DNA from: Scylla paramamosain
Lineage: Eukaryota; Arthropoda; Malacostraca; Decapoda; Portunidae
Direction: 5' to 3'
Assembly (NCBI RefSeq): GCF_035594125.1
Contig: NW_026973712.1
Location: 68,501-132,500 of the forward strand
DNA length: 64,000 nt
A program made the position numbers and the translations under genes. The stretch's first letter is position 1, and the number at the start of each line of letters is the position of its first letter. Below are positions 46,392 to 64,000 of this stretch, in pieces. The notes under the pieces are model-generated. The model worked only from the letters and a program-made list of their open reading frames with translations, was not told the origin of the DNA and searched no databases.

Positions 46392-47912
46392 CTCAGCATA
46401 TGAAAACTAGCAAATTACAGACGAGTGGTTTGGTAGTTATGTCATTTGAAGGAAGACGCGTCACCTTGTTTTCCGCCGCACATCCCCCGAGGGTCGCGTG
46501 GCCTTGCCTGGTGCTGAGAAGAGTTTATCGTGCAGCAGACGTGAGCACATTCATGAACCTCGTGATGTCTTTTGTGGCGCTGTGATGTAAATCCGGAACA
46601 TGTTTGCTCGATGGTCACAAACGAGGGAAAACAGGTTGACCTTTGTGTTCTGTGGTGGTGTTTTCCCCACGGATCGCTGCAGCCACACGTGCCCTCAGTC
46701 ACCGTGAGTGCCGGATGTGTGCAAGCAGCAGCAAGCAGGCGGGGGTGTGCGGCAGCCTGGTCACCAATTGTCCCACGTTGTGCTGCCAGTGCGATGTAAT
46801 CTTCCATCCTTCGTGAACGTTTTAAGGCAGCGGGGCGTAACAAAAAGAAGGTTTGTGCAGTCCAAACATATCACTCACAAAACGTAAACATGAAGTGTCC
46901 CTCCCCTGGGGTGGACGTGGGTGGGTCTCCCCATCCCCGGGGTGCGTGGGGCGGGCCTCTCCATTCCGTGGGGCGTGGGTGTGGGGTGGACCTTCCTGCA
47001 TCGTCACGGGAAATATGCAAAGCAGGTCTTGTGGTATTGATAGCTGGATGTCAGGCCGGGTGCGTGCACGTCCCTGCCGAGCTGCCCGTGGGGGAGGAGG
47101 AGGAGGAGGAGGAGGAGGAGGAGGAGGTGGAGGTAGGAGGAGTAAGAGGCAGGAGAAGGAGTTTGCATCGAATATGACAGTGTCTCTTCTTAAGTTAAAA
47201 TAAGAGCATGAAGCTTCCATTGCAAGAGATAATGAAGGCAGGGCGTGGCAGGAGCGGCAGGAGTGGCGGGGGAGGACGGCGGAGGCTTCTTCCTATGCGC
47301 GCGTAGCTGTAAAATAGAGAATCTGAATATGAAGATGGCAGACAGAGTTAGATTCTGATGAACCTTGTACGGCGAAGTGTTCGATGATGCGTGTTATGTG
47401 CTGAAGACTTGAAAGGTCCGTGGAGGCGTGGCTAACAGTGCGGTGGTGGCGTGGTTAGTGCAACAAGGCTTCGTGGCGGCTGGCGTGTTGAGGTCAGTGG
47501 TGGTGATTATTAGTGTAAAGCTCCTTGCGGTGTAGCGAATGCTGCTGGTGGTGTGGTGAACGATCTTGGCGGTGTGACGATGGTGGTGAGGTGTGGAGTG
47601 AGTCTCATCGTCAAAGGAAAGGGACAGAAAAGAAGAAAAAGATGCTGTGAAGTAGAGGACAACTTTTTCTTAGGAAATGTGTAACTTTGGCTGCGAAATA
47701 TCCTCAAGAATTTGAAGATCCGTATTTTTGTCTTGTGGCGGGAAGTGTTGAAGGAAACCAACCTGGGAAACTTTAAGGAAACTCTGGTGAGCTTGAAAGA
47801 TTCCATGCCACGAAGAAAGGGAAGAACTTTCGAAGGAAATAGATGCTGGAGACAGCTGGAAATGGAAAGAGGAAACTTGGAGTGTCTATCAGAAAAAAAA
47901 TGACAGACAGAC

Positions 47913-47919
<7 letters not shown>
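45743..47919. repeat. Unassigned region with microsatellites
   Basis: GT 45860-45888, TC 45920-45984, GT 46244-46276, GA 46361-46388 and (GGA)n 47095-47127. No gene recognised. Confidence 0.6.
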
Positions 47920-47996
<77 letters not shown>

Positions 47997-48800
47997 TGAC
48001 GGAAAGTGGTTATGAAGCTGCAGGAATAAAAGATTCGTCCGAGGGGTTGTAAAGAAAGAAGGGCAACTTTTATGAGCAATAGGGAAGGAAGAAGAGGAGG
48101 AGGAGGAGGAGGAGGAGGAGGAGGAGGAGGAGGAAGAGAGGGACTAGCGTGAGGTGAGGAAGACAGTGAGTGAGGGAGTGCCGGTTATGAGCGAAGACGA
48201 CATGCACAAGTGTGAGAGGCGAGCTGAGTGTGTTTAGAGAGGAAGGCGAAGTGTGTTGAGAATGACGGAGGCGAAAAGGAGATGGCAAGGCTAAGGTTTC
48301 CCGCGGCAGAGCCTTGAGGGAGCGTTGATGGCGACCGCGGCGAGGCAGGGAAAGGGAAGTAAAGGAGGGAAGGAGAGACAAGAGTGTGAAAGTAGGAATA
48401 AAAGCGAACATAAAAGGAGTCACGCAGGAAAGCAGGAAGGAAAAGCCGCCGTGCTGTGACAAGAGTAAAAGTGTCAGCAGGTTTGTAGTGAGCAGGGAGG
48501 CATGAGATGTGTGTAGCGTAAAACTGAGCCGCGAAGGAAGAAAGGAAAGAGGAAAAGTAGGAATATGAGATGACAGGGATGAAGTAAATAAGGAAGGTAA
48601 AAGGACATGGCCAGAGAGGAAGCTGTGAGAGAGGAGGAGGAAAATAATATTATAGTGGAGAGCAGAGTAAAGGTGACGAGAACAGGAGGGGGTATGAGCG
48701 GCAACCACACGAGGCTGATCAGGCAGCAGGAGGCGGCGTGAGAGGGAACATAAAATTGAAGGAAGAATAATAACAAAGAAAAAGACAGAATACCAGTAGA
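47920..48800. repeat. Purine-rich tract with (GA)n and (GGA)n
   Basis: GA run 47920-47993, GGA run 48090-48132, and strongly purine-biased + strand sequence to about 48780. The bias leaves stop-free frames on the - strand (the longest spans 48070-49020) that encode Leu/Ser-rich low-complexity protein. I regard these as compositional, not genes. Confidence 0.7.
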
Positions 48801-52710
<3,910 letters not shown>

Positions 52711-52711
52711 G

Positions 52712-52714
52712 TGT

Positions 52715-52796
<82 letters not shown>

Positions 52797-52899
52797 CCGT
52801 GGCGTCTTAGGTGTTCTATTTTTTTCGTGGCGGGAAGAAGGATGTGAACACGCTCATTACTGAGAAACGTTTTGCATCCTGCCATGTCAAATTGTTATG

Positions 52900-52968
<69 letters not shown>
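52712..52968. repeat. (TC)n and (CA)n microsatellites
   Basis: TC run 52712-52792 with one TG interruption; CA run 52902-52968. Confidence 0.97.
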
Positions 52969-52971
<3 letters not shown>

Positions 52972-53121
52972 AGAGAACAACAACAATAACAACAACAACA
53001 TAATTGAAGGGGGTCATATTGGGGTAATAATATTGGTGTGGCGGAGAATTTCACGGCAACAGCAGGAGCAGTCCCCGAGCGTCTAGGCATGAATAGTACA
53101 TCAGCCTATTACACTCCAGAC

Positions 53122-53152
53122 TCCCTCCCTCCCTCCCTCCCTCCCTCCCTCC
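53122..53152. repeat. (CCCT)n microsatellite
   Basis: About eight CCCT units, then CGTC/GTCC words. Confidence 0.9.
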
Positions 53153-53300
53153 GTTCGTCCGTCCGTCTGGTCTGTCCGTCCTTGCCTCTCTCCTTGCCTC
53201 GCTAGTTGTGTTGCCTCGTGATGAGCTCCTGAACATTCCAGGCTGCGTAACAAGTGTTTTAGTAAAGTGATACTGGCTACAGCTTATCTGGCCACGCAGG

Positions 53301-54079
<779 letters not shown>

Positions 54080-54145
<66 letters not shown>

Positions 54146-54235
54146 TTAGGGAGGTGGACAGAATAGAGATGCATCAAATCACCTGACTAACGAGGCATAA
54201 ATCAAGGTATGCGCTCTCTCTCTCTCTCTCTCTCT

Positions 54236-54309
<74 letters not shown>
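54080..54309. repeat. (GA)n then (TC)n microsatellites
   Basis: GA 54080-54139 and TC 54213-54309 are complementary and could pair in single strands. Confidence 0.95.
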
Positions 54310-54310
<1 letters not shown>

Positions 54311-54349
54311 ATTGAAGGAGAGAGAGAGACGTTTTGCTCCCACTTCCTT

Positions 54350-54570
54350 TGCTATAAGGTTTATTTTCCAATACTTCGATCATACGGTTTATTTTCCTAT
54401 AACTTTCAATGAGGTTGTTTTTCGGGTAGCTTTATTTATTTTCCCCTACTTCGATCATACGGTTAATTTTCCTATACTTTCCATAAGGTACATTTTCAAG
54501 TACGTATATTAATGTTCCCATACTTCGATCATTCAGTTTATTTTCCCTTAGCTTCCAATAAGGCTCATTC
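54350..54570. repeat. Degenerate ~75-bp tandem repeat
   Basis: 'acttcgatcat' recurs at 54373, 54448 and 54522, each followed by 'ttattttcc' or 'ttaattttcc' words and preceded by 'ttttcc'. The period is 74-75 bases with about three diverged copies. Confidence 0.8.
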
Positions 54571-54768
54571 TCGAGTAATTTGGTAATAAATATGCGAATA
54601 ATAAAATATGCGAAGAAGAAACAAAGGAAAACTGGCATGCAAAAAACGTGATTCCCTCTCTCTCGCTCTGTCCTCTGCCAAGGCAGCAGGTGGTCACGAA
54701 AATACGTGCATTGCTCACATGATGGCCGCCGCACACGGCGGTGTTGTTATTTACTTGTCCTGATAGCT

Positions 54769-55151
54769 TAATCTAACCTAACCTAACCTAACCTATCCTA
54801 ATCTAATCTAACCTAACCTAACCTAACCTAATCTAATCTAACCTAACCTAACCTAATCTAATCTAATCTAACCTAACCTAACCTAACCTAACCTAACCTA
54901 ATCTAACCTAACCTAACCTAACCTAACCTAATCTAACCTAATCTAACCTAACCTAACCTAACCTACCCTACCCTACCCTACCCTAACCTACCCTAACCTA
55001 ACCTAACCTAACCTAAGCTAACCTAACCTAACCTAACCTAACCTAACCTATTCTAACCTAATCTAACCTAACCTACCCTAACCTAACCTAACCTAACCTA
55101 AGCTAACCTAACCTAACCTAACCTAACCTAACCTATTCTAACCTAACCTAC
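54769..55151. repeat. Interstitial telomere-type (CCTAA)n array
   Basis: About 75 pentamers, mostly CCTAA (TTAGG on the - strand, the arthropod telomere repeat), with frequent TCTAA and CCTAC variants. Orientation would fit a left chromosome end, but unrelated DNA continues on both sides in this window, so it is internal here. The variants argue for age or for healing and later decay. Confidence 0.95.
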
Positions 55152-55320
55152 CCCTTTCCCCCCTCCCCCCTCCCAAGACAGCACTCCCTCCCCCCTCCCG
55201 GCTGTCTTCCCTCCCCCCCTCCCCCCCTCCCACCTATCCTATCCCCTCCCCCCTCCCCCCTCCCCCCTCCCACCTAACCTATCCCCTCCCCCCTCCCCCT
55301 CCCCGGGCAGCCGACTGCCC
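55152..55320. repeat. C-rich degenerate repeat after the telomere array
   Basis: Runs of CCCCTCCC and CCTATCC words, with a 'gacagc...gctgtc' pair near 55180-55206. It may be a decayed continuation of the telomere-like array. Confidence 0.7.
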
Positions 55321-55411
55321 TGTGGGGCCGGCTGCCCCCCTCAGTCAGGGAAGTAGTCCAGCAGGGCGGAGTACACCACCAGGGTGAGGGACAGGGTCTG
55401 TGCAATGGCGA

Positions 55412-55444
55412 GCAGGTTGTCCCACAGGCCGTGGGACAACCTGC
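55412..55444. repeat. Perfect 14-bp inverted repeat, 5-base loop
   Basis: gcaggttgtcccac at 55412-55425 and its reverse complement at 55431-55444. It lies inside the C-terminal coding end of the GC-rich candidate gene. Confidence 0.9.
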
Positions 55445-55654
55445 TTCCAGCCCTGCCCCTCCCCTGGCGAGCCTTCCCTGGCTGGGGGAGTTGGCGCTGT
55501 GGTGGGGGGGAAGGGGCCACCACTCCCTTCCCCACTCCTCGGAGGACGAGCCCCGCTCCCTCGTCCTCCGCGGGGGTCGTGGCGCTCCTGGCCTCCTTTT
55601 GCCCCTCCTCCGGACTGGGGGCCGAGACCCACAGGCCCAGGCTATCCTTCCCCG

Positions 55655-55932
55655 GGCTGGCCCGCCACCACCTGGCCAGCCTCAGGGGCGGGTCCGGCCT
55701 CCTTCCCCGGGCTGGCCGCCACCACCTGGCCAGCCTCAGGGGAGGGGCCGACCTCGTGTCCCAGGCTGGCCGCCACCACCTGGCCAGCCTCTGGGGCGGG
55801 GCAGGCCTCGTGCCCTGGGCTGGCCGCCACCACCTGGCCAGCCTCAGGGGCGTGGCCGGCCTCGTGCCCCGGGCTGGCCACCACCACCTGGCCAGCCTCT
55901 GGGGCGGGGCCGGCCTCCTGCCCCGCCTCTGG
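55655..55932. repeat. 54-bp tandem repeat inside the GC-rich island
   Basis: About five copies of a 54-base unit containing 'ccaccacctggccagcctc'. The period is a multiple of three and substitutions largely keep the - strand frame, apart from one single-base insertion in the first unit. Confidence 0.9.
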
Positions 55933-56494
55933 GACGCGGACAGCCTGGTCCTCTTGGGGGGGCTTGGGGCGGCTGCCCACTCTCTTGCTGTTGCAAAAGA
56001 GCACGGGGCAGCCCTGCCCCTGCCCCCCGTGGACACCCAGACCTCCGGCCAGGCTGAAGTACAAAACGGCGTGACGCCCCGCCGTAGTGTACTTCAGTCC
56101 GGCCAGGAGGTCCCTCAGGGGCAGGTCCTGACAGAAGACTGTTGCGCCTCCTGCCAGGCAGTGCACCCTGATGGGTGTCTCCTGGTCCAAGGCGGCCAGC
56201 TTGTCCATATTCAGGCTGGCCGCCTGATCCGACACGAGGGGCTTCGCCCCCCCCCTCGGCCCCTTGCCGGAAGGTAAAGGAGGCCAGAGAGCGCCTCCCC
56301 CTCCCACAGCAGCCCCCCGAGCGGGGGCGGGACAGCCTCACGGCGTCCACGCCACACTCGCCAGGAGGCTCAGCCGTGCCTCCACTGACAGTCGACTGCT
56401 TTTTCCTCCCATCCTAGTTCTCATGAAATTAAAAATGTACCTTGGTTCAGTTTTGGCTGAGTGGCGAAAAGTAGGATGGTGGTGAACAGACCGC

Positions 56495-56497
<3 letters not shown>

Positions 56498-56581
<84 letters not shown>
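56498..56581. repeat. (GA)n microsatellite
   Basis: Pure GA run of about 84 bases. Confidence 0.97.
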
Positions 56582-56583
<2 letters not shown>

Positions 56584-57077
56584 TGATTGATATTGATTGA
56601 TTGATATATTTTGTTTGCCTTTTGTAACATTAATGCATTTCTGCATTTCATACACAGTTCAATACGTAAGGCCAGGTCCATCAAGCCGAAGCTTTTATAC
56701 AGACCTGAATAAAGAATGACACAAGTAGCGCAAATGTTTACACCCTGACTTGTTCCTATTTGAGCCGCCATTTTGCACATGATAGAGGTAATAATAGACT
56801 ACTTGTTTTGTTGTTTGCAGCACATGACACAATAATGAGTGATGGAGTGTATAGTATGCTATACTGTGCCACATATATGTTCACATACGTGAACTTGGCG
56901 AACACAAACACAGGTAGACACACTTACATAGATACCCACAAACATACATACCACAACATATAACTGCATACAAACACACATTCATATGTACATGCACAGA
57001 CACACACACTCACACATATGCAACCTGTATGCGAACATACGTACAGCATGATGCATACATGCGGCCACACAATACAC
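56582..57077. other. Unassigned region
   Basis: AT-rich with ATAC/CACA words leading into a CA repeat; no gene recognised. Confidence 0.5.
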
Positions 57078-57101
57078 GCACACACACACACACACACACA
57101 C

Positions 57102-57177
<76 letters not shown>
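57078..57177. repeat. (CA)n microsatellite
   Basis: CA run of about 100 bases with one interruption near 57103. Confidence 0.97.
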
Positions 57178-57179
<2 letters not shown>

Positions 57180-57409
57180 GCCACATACAAACCTGTGCAC
57201 ATACATACACATACTCACATACATACATAACAAATGTATGCATGGTTACATACATACTTTGCCGTAACATATGTTATATTAGCCAAAGTTTTCTATTAAT
57301 GATATCATTGTTGGTGATGTACATACACACGTCCACAAGATGTGCACACCTGACATGTGTGTCTGTGTATCAACACATAACAGCACATGATTCACAGACA
57401 TTGCTATGG

Positions 57410-58530
57410 TTAACATTCATAGTTTAGAAGTAAGAAACATTTCACTTTGCTTTTAAACAAATTGATAGAGGTTAGTGATTTAATATCGTGCGGGAGGCTG
57501 TTCCACTCCCTGACGCCGCGCACACTCACACTTCTCTGTTCGTGGACAGTCCTACAGAGAGGAAGTTTGAGGTCATCTGGCCTTCTATTGTTATTAATAT
57601 TATTGGATAGTAATTTATAAGATGTATTATTGGGATATATGTAAATTGATTTGAAAAGAAATATACAAGTTTGCAAGAATATTATATCGGGGACTTTCAA
57701 AAGGTTGTGTTCACAAAATAGAGGATTAGTATGATCGTACCGTTTTTTTCTATGAAACATTACTCTCGTTATTTTTTTGTGCGCAACAAATAACCCATCT
57801 AAGAGTGTTTTAAAAGCTCCCCCTGAAATTGCCGAACAGTTTATTACATGTGGATAAACAGTAGACATATATATTAATTTCAGACATTGGACAGTTATAT
57901 TGTTTGTAATTGTGTACAAGACACCAGTTATTTGTGACAATTTACTACAGAGTTGATGTAGGTGTTGTTTTCATGTTAATCTATCATCTATTATTAAGCA
58001 AAGAAATTTTATGCAATTAACTTTACTCAAGAAATTGTGTTTTATCTTTATATTAATATTAACTTCATTTACGTTTGTCAGACAAGACATCATCTAGAAA
58101 GTTTTAGACACGTTGCTAGTTATCCAGTCAGACACCTTAATTAATTGATGATTTAAAGTATTAACCATTTCCTCCATATTTTGTCCCTGGACGTGTACAT
58201 AATTTTGCATGTCATTTGTCCAGATGTGACCTATTAAAGTGGCAGACCTGTCAGTCACTCTAGTTGGTTTTATAATTATTTGAGAGAAGCTGTAACATTG
58301 AAACATGTTAATGTATGTTGTGGCATTTTCATTGATATGTAACAAATTGACATTAGAATCCCCCATTACATAACATTTCATCTTTAAATTCGATAATACT
58401 TGTAAAATTTCTTCCATAGACTCAAGAAAATCAGTGAATGTTGAGTTGGGAGTCTATATACCATACCAATTATAAATTTAATTGTTTTTAAGACTTTTAT
58501 GAATAATGCCTCAATATGTGGTGATTGCAA
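57410..58530 (-). pseudogene. Decayed CR1/L2-like LINE (endonuclease and RT C-terminus)
   Basis: On the - strand the order is: an endonuclease strand with 'IIGMVYRLP' (near 58460), then GDSNVNLL (the GDFN motif with Ser for Phe) and IIKPTRVTDRSATLIGHIWT (58094-58417 frame), then directly RT C-terminal sequence (LNHQLIKVSDWITSNVSKT), and finally the thumb/tail (57410-57940 frame) ending REWNSLPHDIKS. Frames change near 58400 and between 57940 and 58094, and the catalytic RT domain is missing, so an internal deletion joined endonuclease to RT tail. Non-functional. Confidence 0.7.
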
Positions 58531-58885
58531 ACAAGCATCATCAATAATCAAAGCCAGAAGATCACCAGTAGAGCGGCCTTGACGGAACCCATACTGGCGA
58601 TCAGATAGAAGGTTGTGAAGTGATAGATGTTTAAGAATCTTCCTGTTGAGGATAGATTCAAAAACTTTAGATAAGCAGGAAATTAAAGCAATAGGACGGT
58701 AGTTTGAGGGATTAGAACGGTCACCCTTTTTAGGAACAGGTTGAATGTGGGCAAACTTCCAGCAAGAAGGAAAGGTAGATGTTGACAGACAGAGCTGAAA
58801 GAGTTTGACTAGGCAAGGTGCAAGCACGGAGGCACAGTTTCGGAGAACAATAGGAGGGACCCCATCAGGTCCATAAGCCTACTGG
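58530..58885 (-). pseudogene. Jockey-type LINE RT fragment
   Basis: On the - strand, PDGVPPIVLRNCASVLAPC, then VPKKGDRSNPSNYRPIAL (RT motif region 1) and QYGFRQGRSTGDLLAL. It stops before the catalytic F/YADD box and joins the CR1-like remnant near 58530. It appears to be the same family as the LINE at 32.6-33.7 kb (inference: the segments do not overlap). Confidence 0.75.
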
Positions 58886-59173
58886 CTCTTCTCTATCCTC
58901 TATCCTCCTACTTTCTCTATCCTCATTTTCGATCCAAAGCTGGATGCTGCGTTTATGTGCGCAATGACTTAACCTGCTCTCGTGCCCACACTCTTGAATC
59001 TTCCGAGTTTTCCACCATCTGGCTACGACTACAGAGTCACTCTCATACTAAATTTATCTGTGCTGTATACCTCTCACCTAACTCCTCTGATTATAAGAAA
59101 TTCTTTGACTACTTAACTTCCAAAGTGGAGCACATTCTGACCCTCTTCCCTTTTGCAGAGATCTCCATTTTAA
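58886..59173 (+). pseudogene. Jockey-type LINE endonuclease fragment, inverted relative to its RT
   Basis: On the + strand, CCVYVRNDLTCSRAHTLE to LTLFPFAEISIL, the N-terminal part of an EEP endonuclease. It breaks off just before the GDFN motif. It is head-to-head with the RT fragment of the same element type, so the 5' piece is inverted. Confidence 0.7.
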
Positions 59174-59391
59174 TGAGTGTTATGTACAAGGAAAGGAATG
59201 AATACCTAGAGATGCCAGTAGAGGAAGGAAAAGAGATAGCGGAAAAAAAAATGCGACATATGTAAATGAGAGTGCTTAAGAATATTCAGTTTGTGTAAAT
59301 TGAATTGAAAGGAGATGAGATGATGATGAGCACGTAAGTTCTGTGTGTTTGTGTTTTGTTGTCTTCCTTCTGATTAGCTGTTAAGTAGGTC

Positions 59392-59393
<2 letters not shown>
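59174..59393. other. Short unassigned spacer
   Basis: A/G-rich sequence after the endonuclease fragment; nothing recognised. Confidence 0.5.

Positions 59394-59466
<73 letters not shown>
59394..59466. repeat. (GT)n microsatellite
   Basis: Pure GT run of about 70 bases. Confidence 0.97.
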
Positions 59467-59469
<3 letters not shown>

Positions 59470-59499
59470 GTAAGAGGGGACTCTGGAATAGGAAAAAAG

Positions 59500-59596
59500 C
59501 GTTATCCAAAATTTAAGAATAAGTATCTTGAAACCTCCCTTTTGAAACAGTTCATGTCAAGGGAATAGGAAATGCAGAAGTATGGAGGGAATTTCA

Positions 59597-59598
<2 letters not shown>
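59500..59598 (-). pseudogene. 3' scrap of the jockey-type LINE
   Basis: 'aagtatcttgaaacctccct' parallels 'aagtgtcttgaaacctccct' near 32756, and the - strand frame ends NCFKREVSRYL, like NSFKREVSRHL of the 32.7-kb copy. It is broken into by a GT repeat at 59600. Confidence 0.75.
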
Positions 59599-59599
<1 letters not shown>

Positions 59600-59695
<96 letters not shown>

Positions 59696-59708
59696 TGCGC
59701 GTGTGTGT
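59600..59708. repeat. (GT)n microsatellite interrupting the LINE scrap
   Basis: GT run with GC and AC interruptions. Confidence 0.95.
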
Positions 59709-60213
59709 CATTAGTCATGTACTACTTCGAACCCAAATAAGTGACAAGAATAAGTTATTGTCGTAGATCTGGGTAGACTGTTTAATCATCCACTGTAGTC
59801 ATATTTTTATTCTGACTAACAGTTGGCGAATGCATAAAGTACGATAATTGTCAGCAGAAGTGAGTGAGTTAGAGACTACTATTGTGATTAGTAAGGAATG
59901 AACAATAAACACATATATCTAGTGAAGGGAAGGCCTGAACGCAGCCAGTCTCTGCACCGAATTAGGTAATGTTGGAGGCTGTCAGTGTGCGAGGCTGGCG
60001 AGGACCAAGGACGCGGCGCAGGGGGGTGCCATCTATCATGTGCGTCTTGAATGGGAGCGGGAAAATACGTGCTGAGGTGGGATGGAAGCTGAGAGGGGAA
60101 GATGGAGGTGGTGGTGGTGGTAGTAGAGAACGGAAGTATAAAAGAAAATAATTTGCCATTCAAAATAATTAAAGGAAAATATTATGTATTGTTACGTTGA
60201 AGTATATCGAGTA

Positions 60214-60217
<4 letters not shown>
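59709..60217. other. Unassigned region
   Basis: No recognisable gene; a GGT repeat near 60106-60124. Confidence 0.5.
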
Positions 60218-63883
<3,666 letters not shown>

Positions 63884-64000
63884 GTCACTCACAATCTGCA
63901 GGTTCACAGGTACACATTTTTTCATCACATTTTCAACAGCTCTGCACTCTCTCCCGCCGCAGCAGGGATAGAAAAATCTACAAAAAATCATATCTGTACT

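Larger units (their letters stand above)
55341..56208 (-). pseudogene. GC-rich candidate gene with 18-residue repeats, probably frame-broken
   Basis: I do not recognise this gene. On the - strand, from an ATG at 56208, about 75 residues look like ordinary folded protein (DKLAALDQETPIRVHC, LRDLLAGLKYTTAGRHAVLY). A Lys/Pro-rich linker follows, then about five 18-residue repeats of the form EAGQVVAASPGHEAGPAP. One extra base in the last repeat (near 55662) ends this frame at 55642. In the frame entered by skipping it, reading continues through an acidic/basic linker to a hydrophobic stretch at the very end (AIAQTLSLTLVVYSALLDYF, stop at 55341) that resembles a tail anchor. Upstream, the same frame is open beyond a TGA at 56338 towards a Met-Arg-rich start. 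High GC removes stops from every frame, so coding is not certain. Confidence 0.35.

Noticed and set aside
54769..55151. CRISPR-like or satellite interpretation of the pentamer array
   Set aside because: The unit is the 5-bp arthropod telomere repeat without spacers.
55384..56277. + strand frames of 200-300 residues in the GC-rich island
   Set aside because: High GC opens all frames; only the - strand shows a folded-looking N-terminus and a hydrophobic C-terminus.
55152..56420. Endogenous nimavirus-type insertion next to the TTAGG array
   Set aside because: Telomere-repeat context is suggestive, but no recognisable viral core gene is present, so I do not call it.

Overview
The window looks like a stretch of accessory, repeat-rich genomic DNA from an arthropod, most likely a decapod crustacean (crab or shrimp). 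That is an inference from four things: an interstitial array of the arthropod telomere pentamer (TTAGG/CCTAA), an extreme density of long GA/TC, GT/AC and AT microsatellites, a DIRS element with a tyrosine recombinase, and copies of a jockey-type LINE family of a kind I associate with decapod genomes. I found no host gene I can name. Essentially every convincing coding region belongs to a mobile element.

Layout. 1 to about 6.9 kb: the right part of a Maverick/Polinton (polintovirus-like) element, all genes on the + strand: packaging ATPase (cut by the window edge), retroviral-type integrase with chromodomain, two conserved but functionally unknown small proteins, a macro-domain protein, a basic virion-like protein, the double jelly-roll major capsid protein, an adenain-like protease, and an acidic/proline-rich protein that I predict to be encoded by two exons. 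DNA polymerase B and the penton protein are not in the window. 7.2-8.3 kb: a 0.4-kb tandem duplication and a near-perfect 107-bp foldback. 8.3-17.4 kb: microsatellites and unassigned DNA.

17,453-23,588: a complete, apparently intact CsRn1-clade Ty3/gypsy retrotransposon on the - strand, with two 613-bp LTRs in which I saw no difference and a 4-bp target duplication (AAGT). 32.6-33.75 kb: a 5'-truncated jockey-type LINE (-). 35,026-39,551: a complete DIRS element (+) with gag-like, RT/RNase H and tyrosine-recombinase genes between 48-bp inverted repeats. It is joined directly to a 292-bp DIRS-derived foldback with identical 87-bp arms. 42.3-42.5 kb: a 34-bp minisatellite. 45.1-45.7 kb: a diverged direct duplication.

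54.77-55.15 kb: the telomere-like array, followed by a GC-rich island (to about 56.4 kb) holding an unrecognised, probably frame-broken repeat-containing gene. 57.4-59.2 kb: a decayed CR1/L2-like LINE carrying an internal piece of the jockey-type family in two opposite orientations. 59.7-64 kb: microsatellites and a long pyrimidine-rich tract.

The Polinton genes form one coherent set: ATPase and protease for genome packaging and maturation, capsid proteins for the particle, integrase for insertion. The macro-domain protein and the spliced gene are the least expected members. Elsewhere, the gypsy and DIRS elements look recently active because their reading frames are open and their terminal repeats match.
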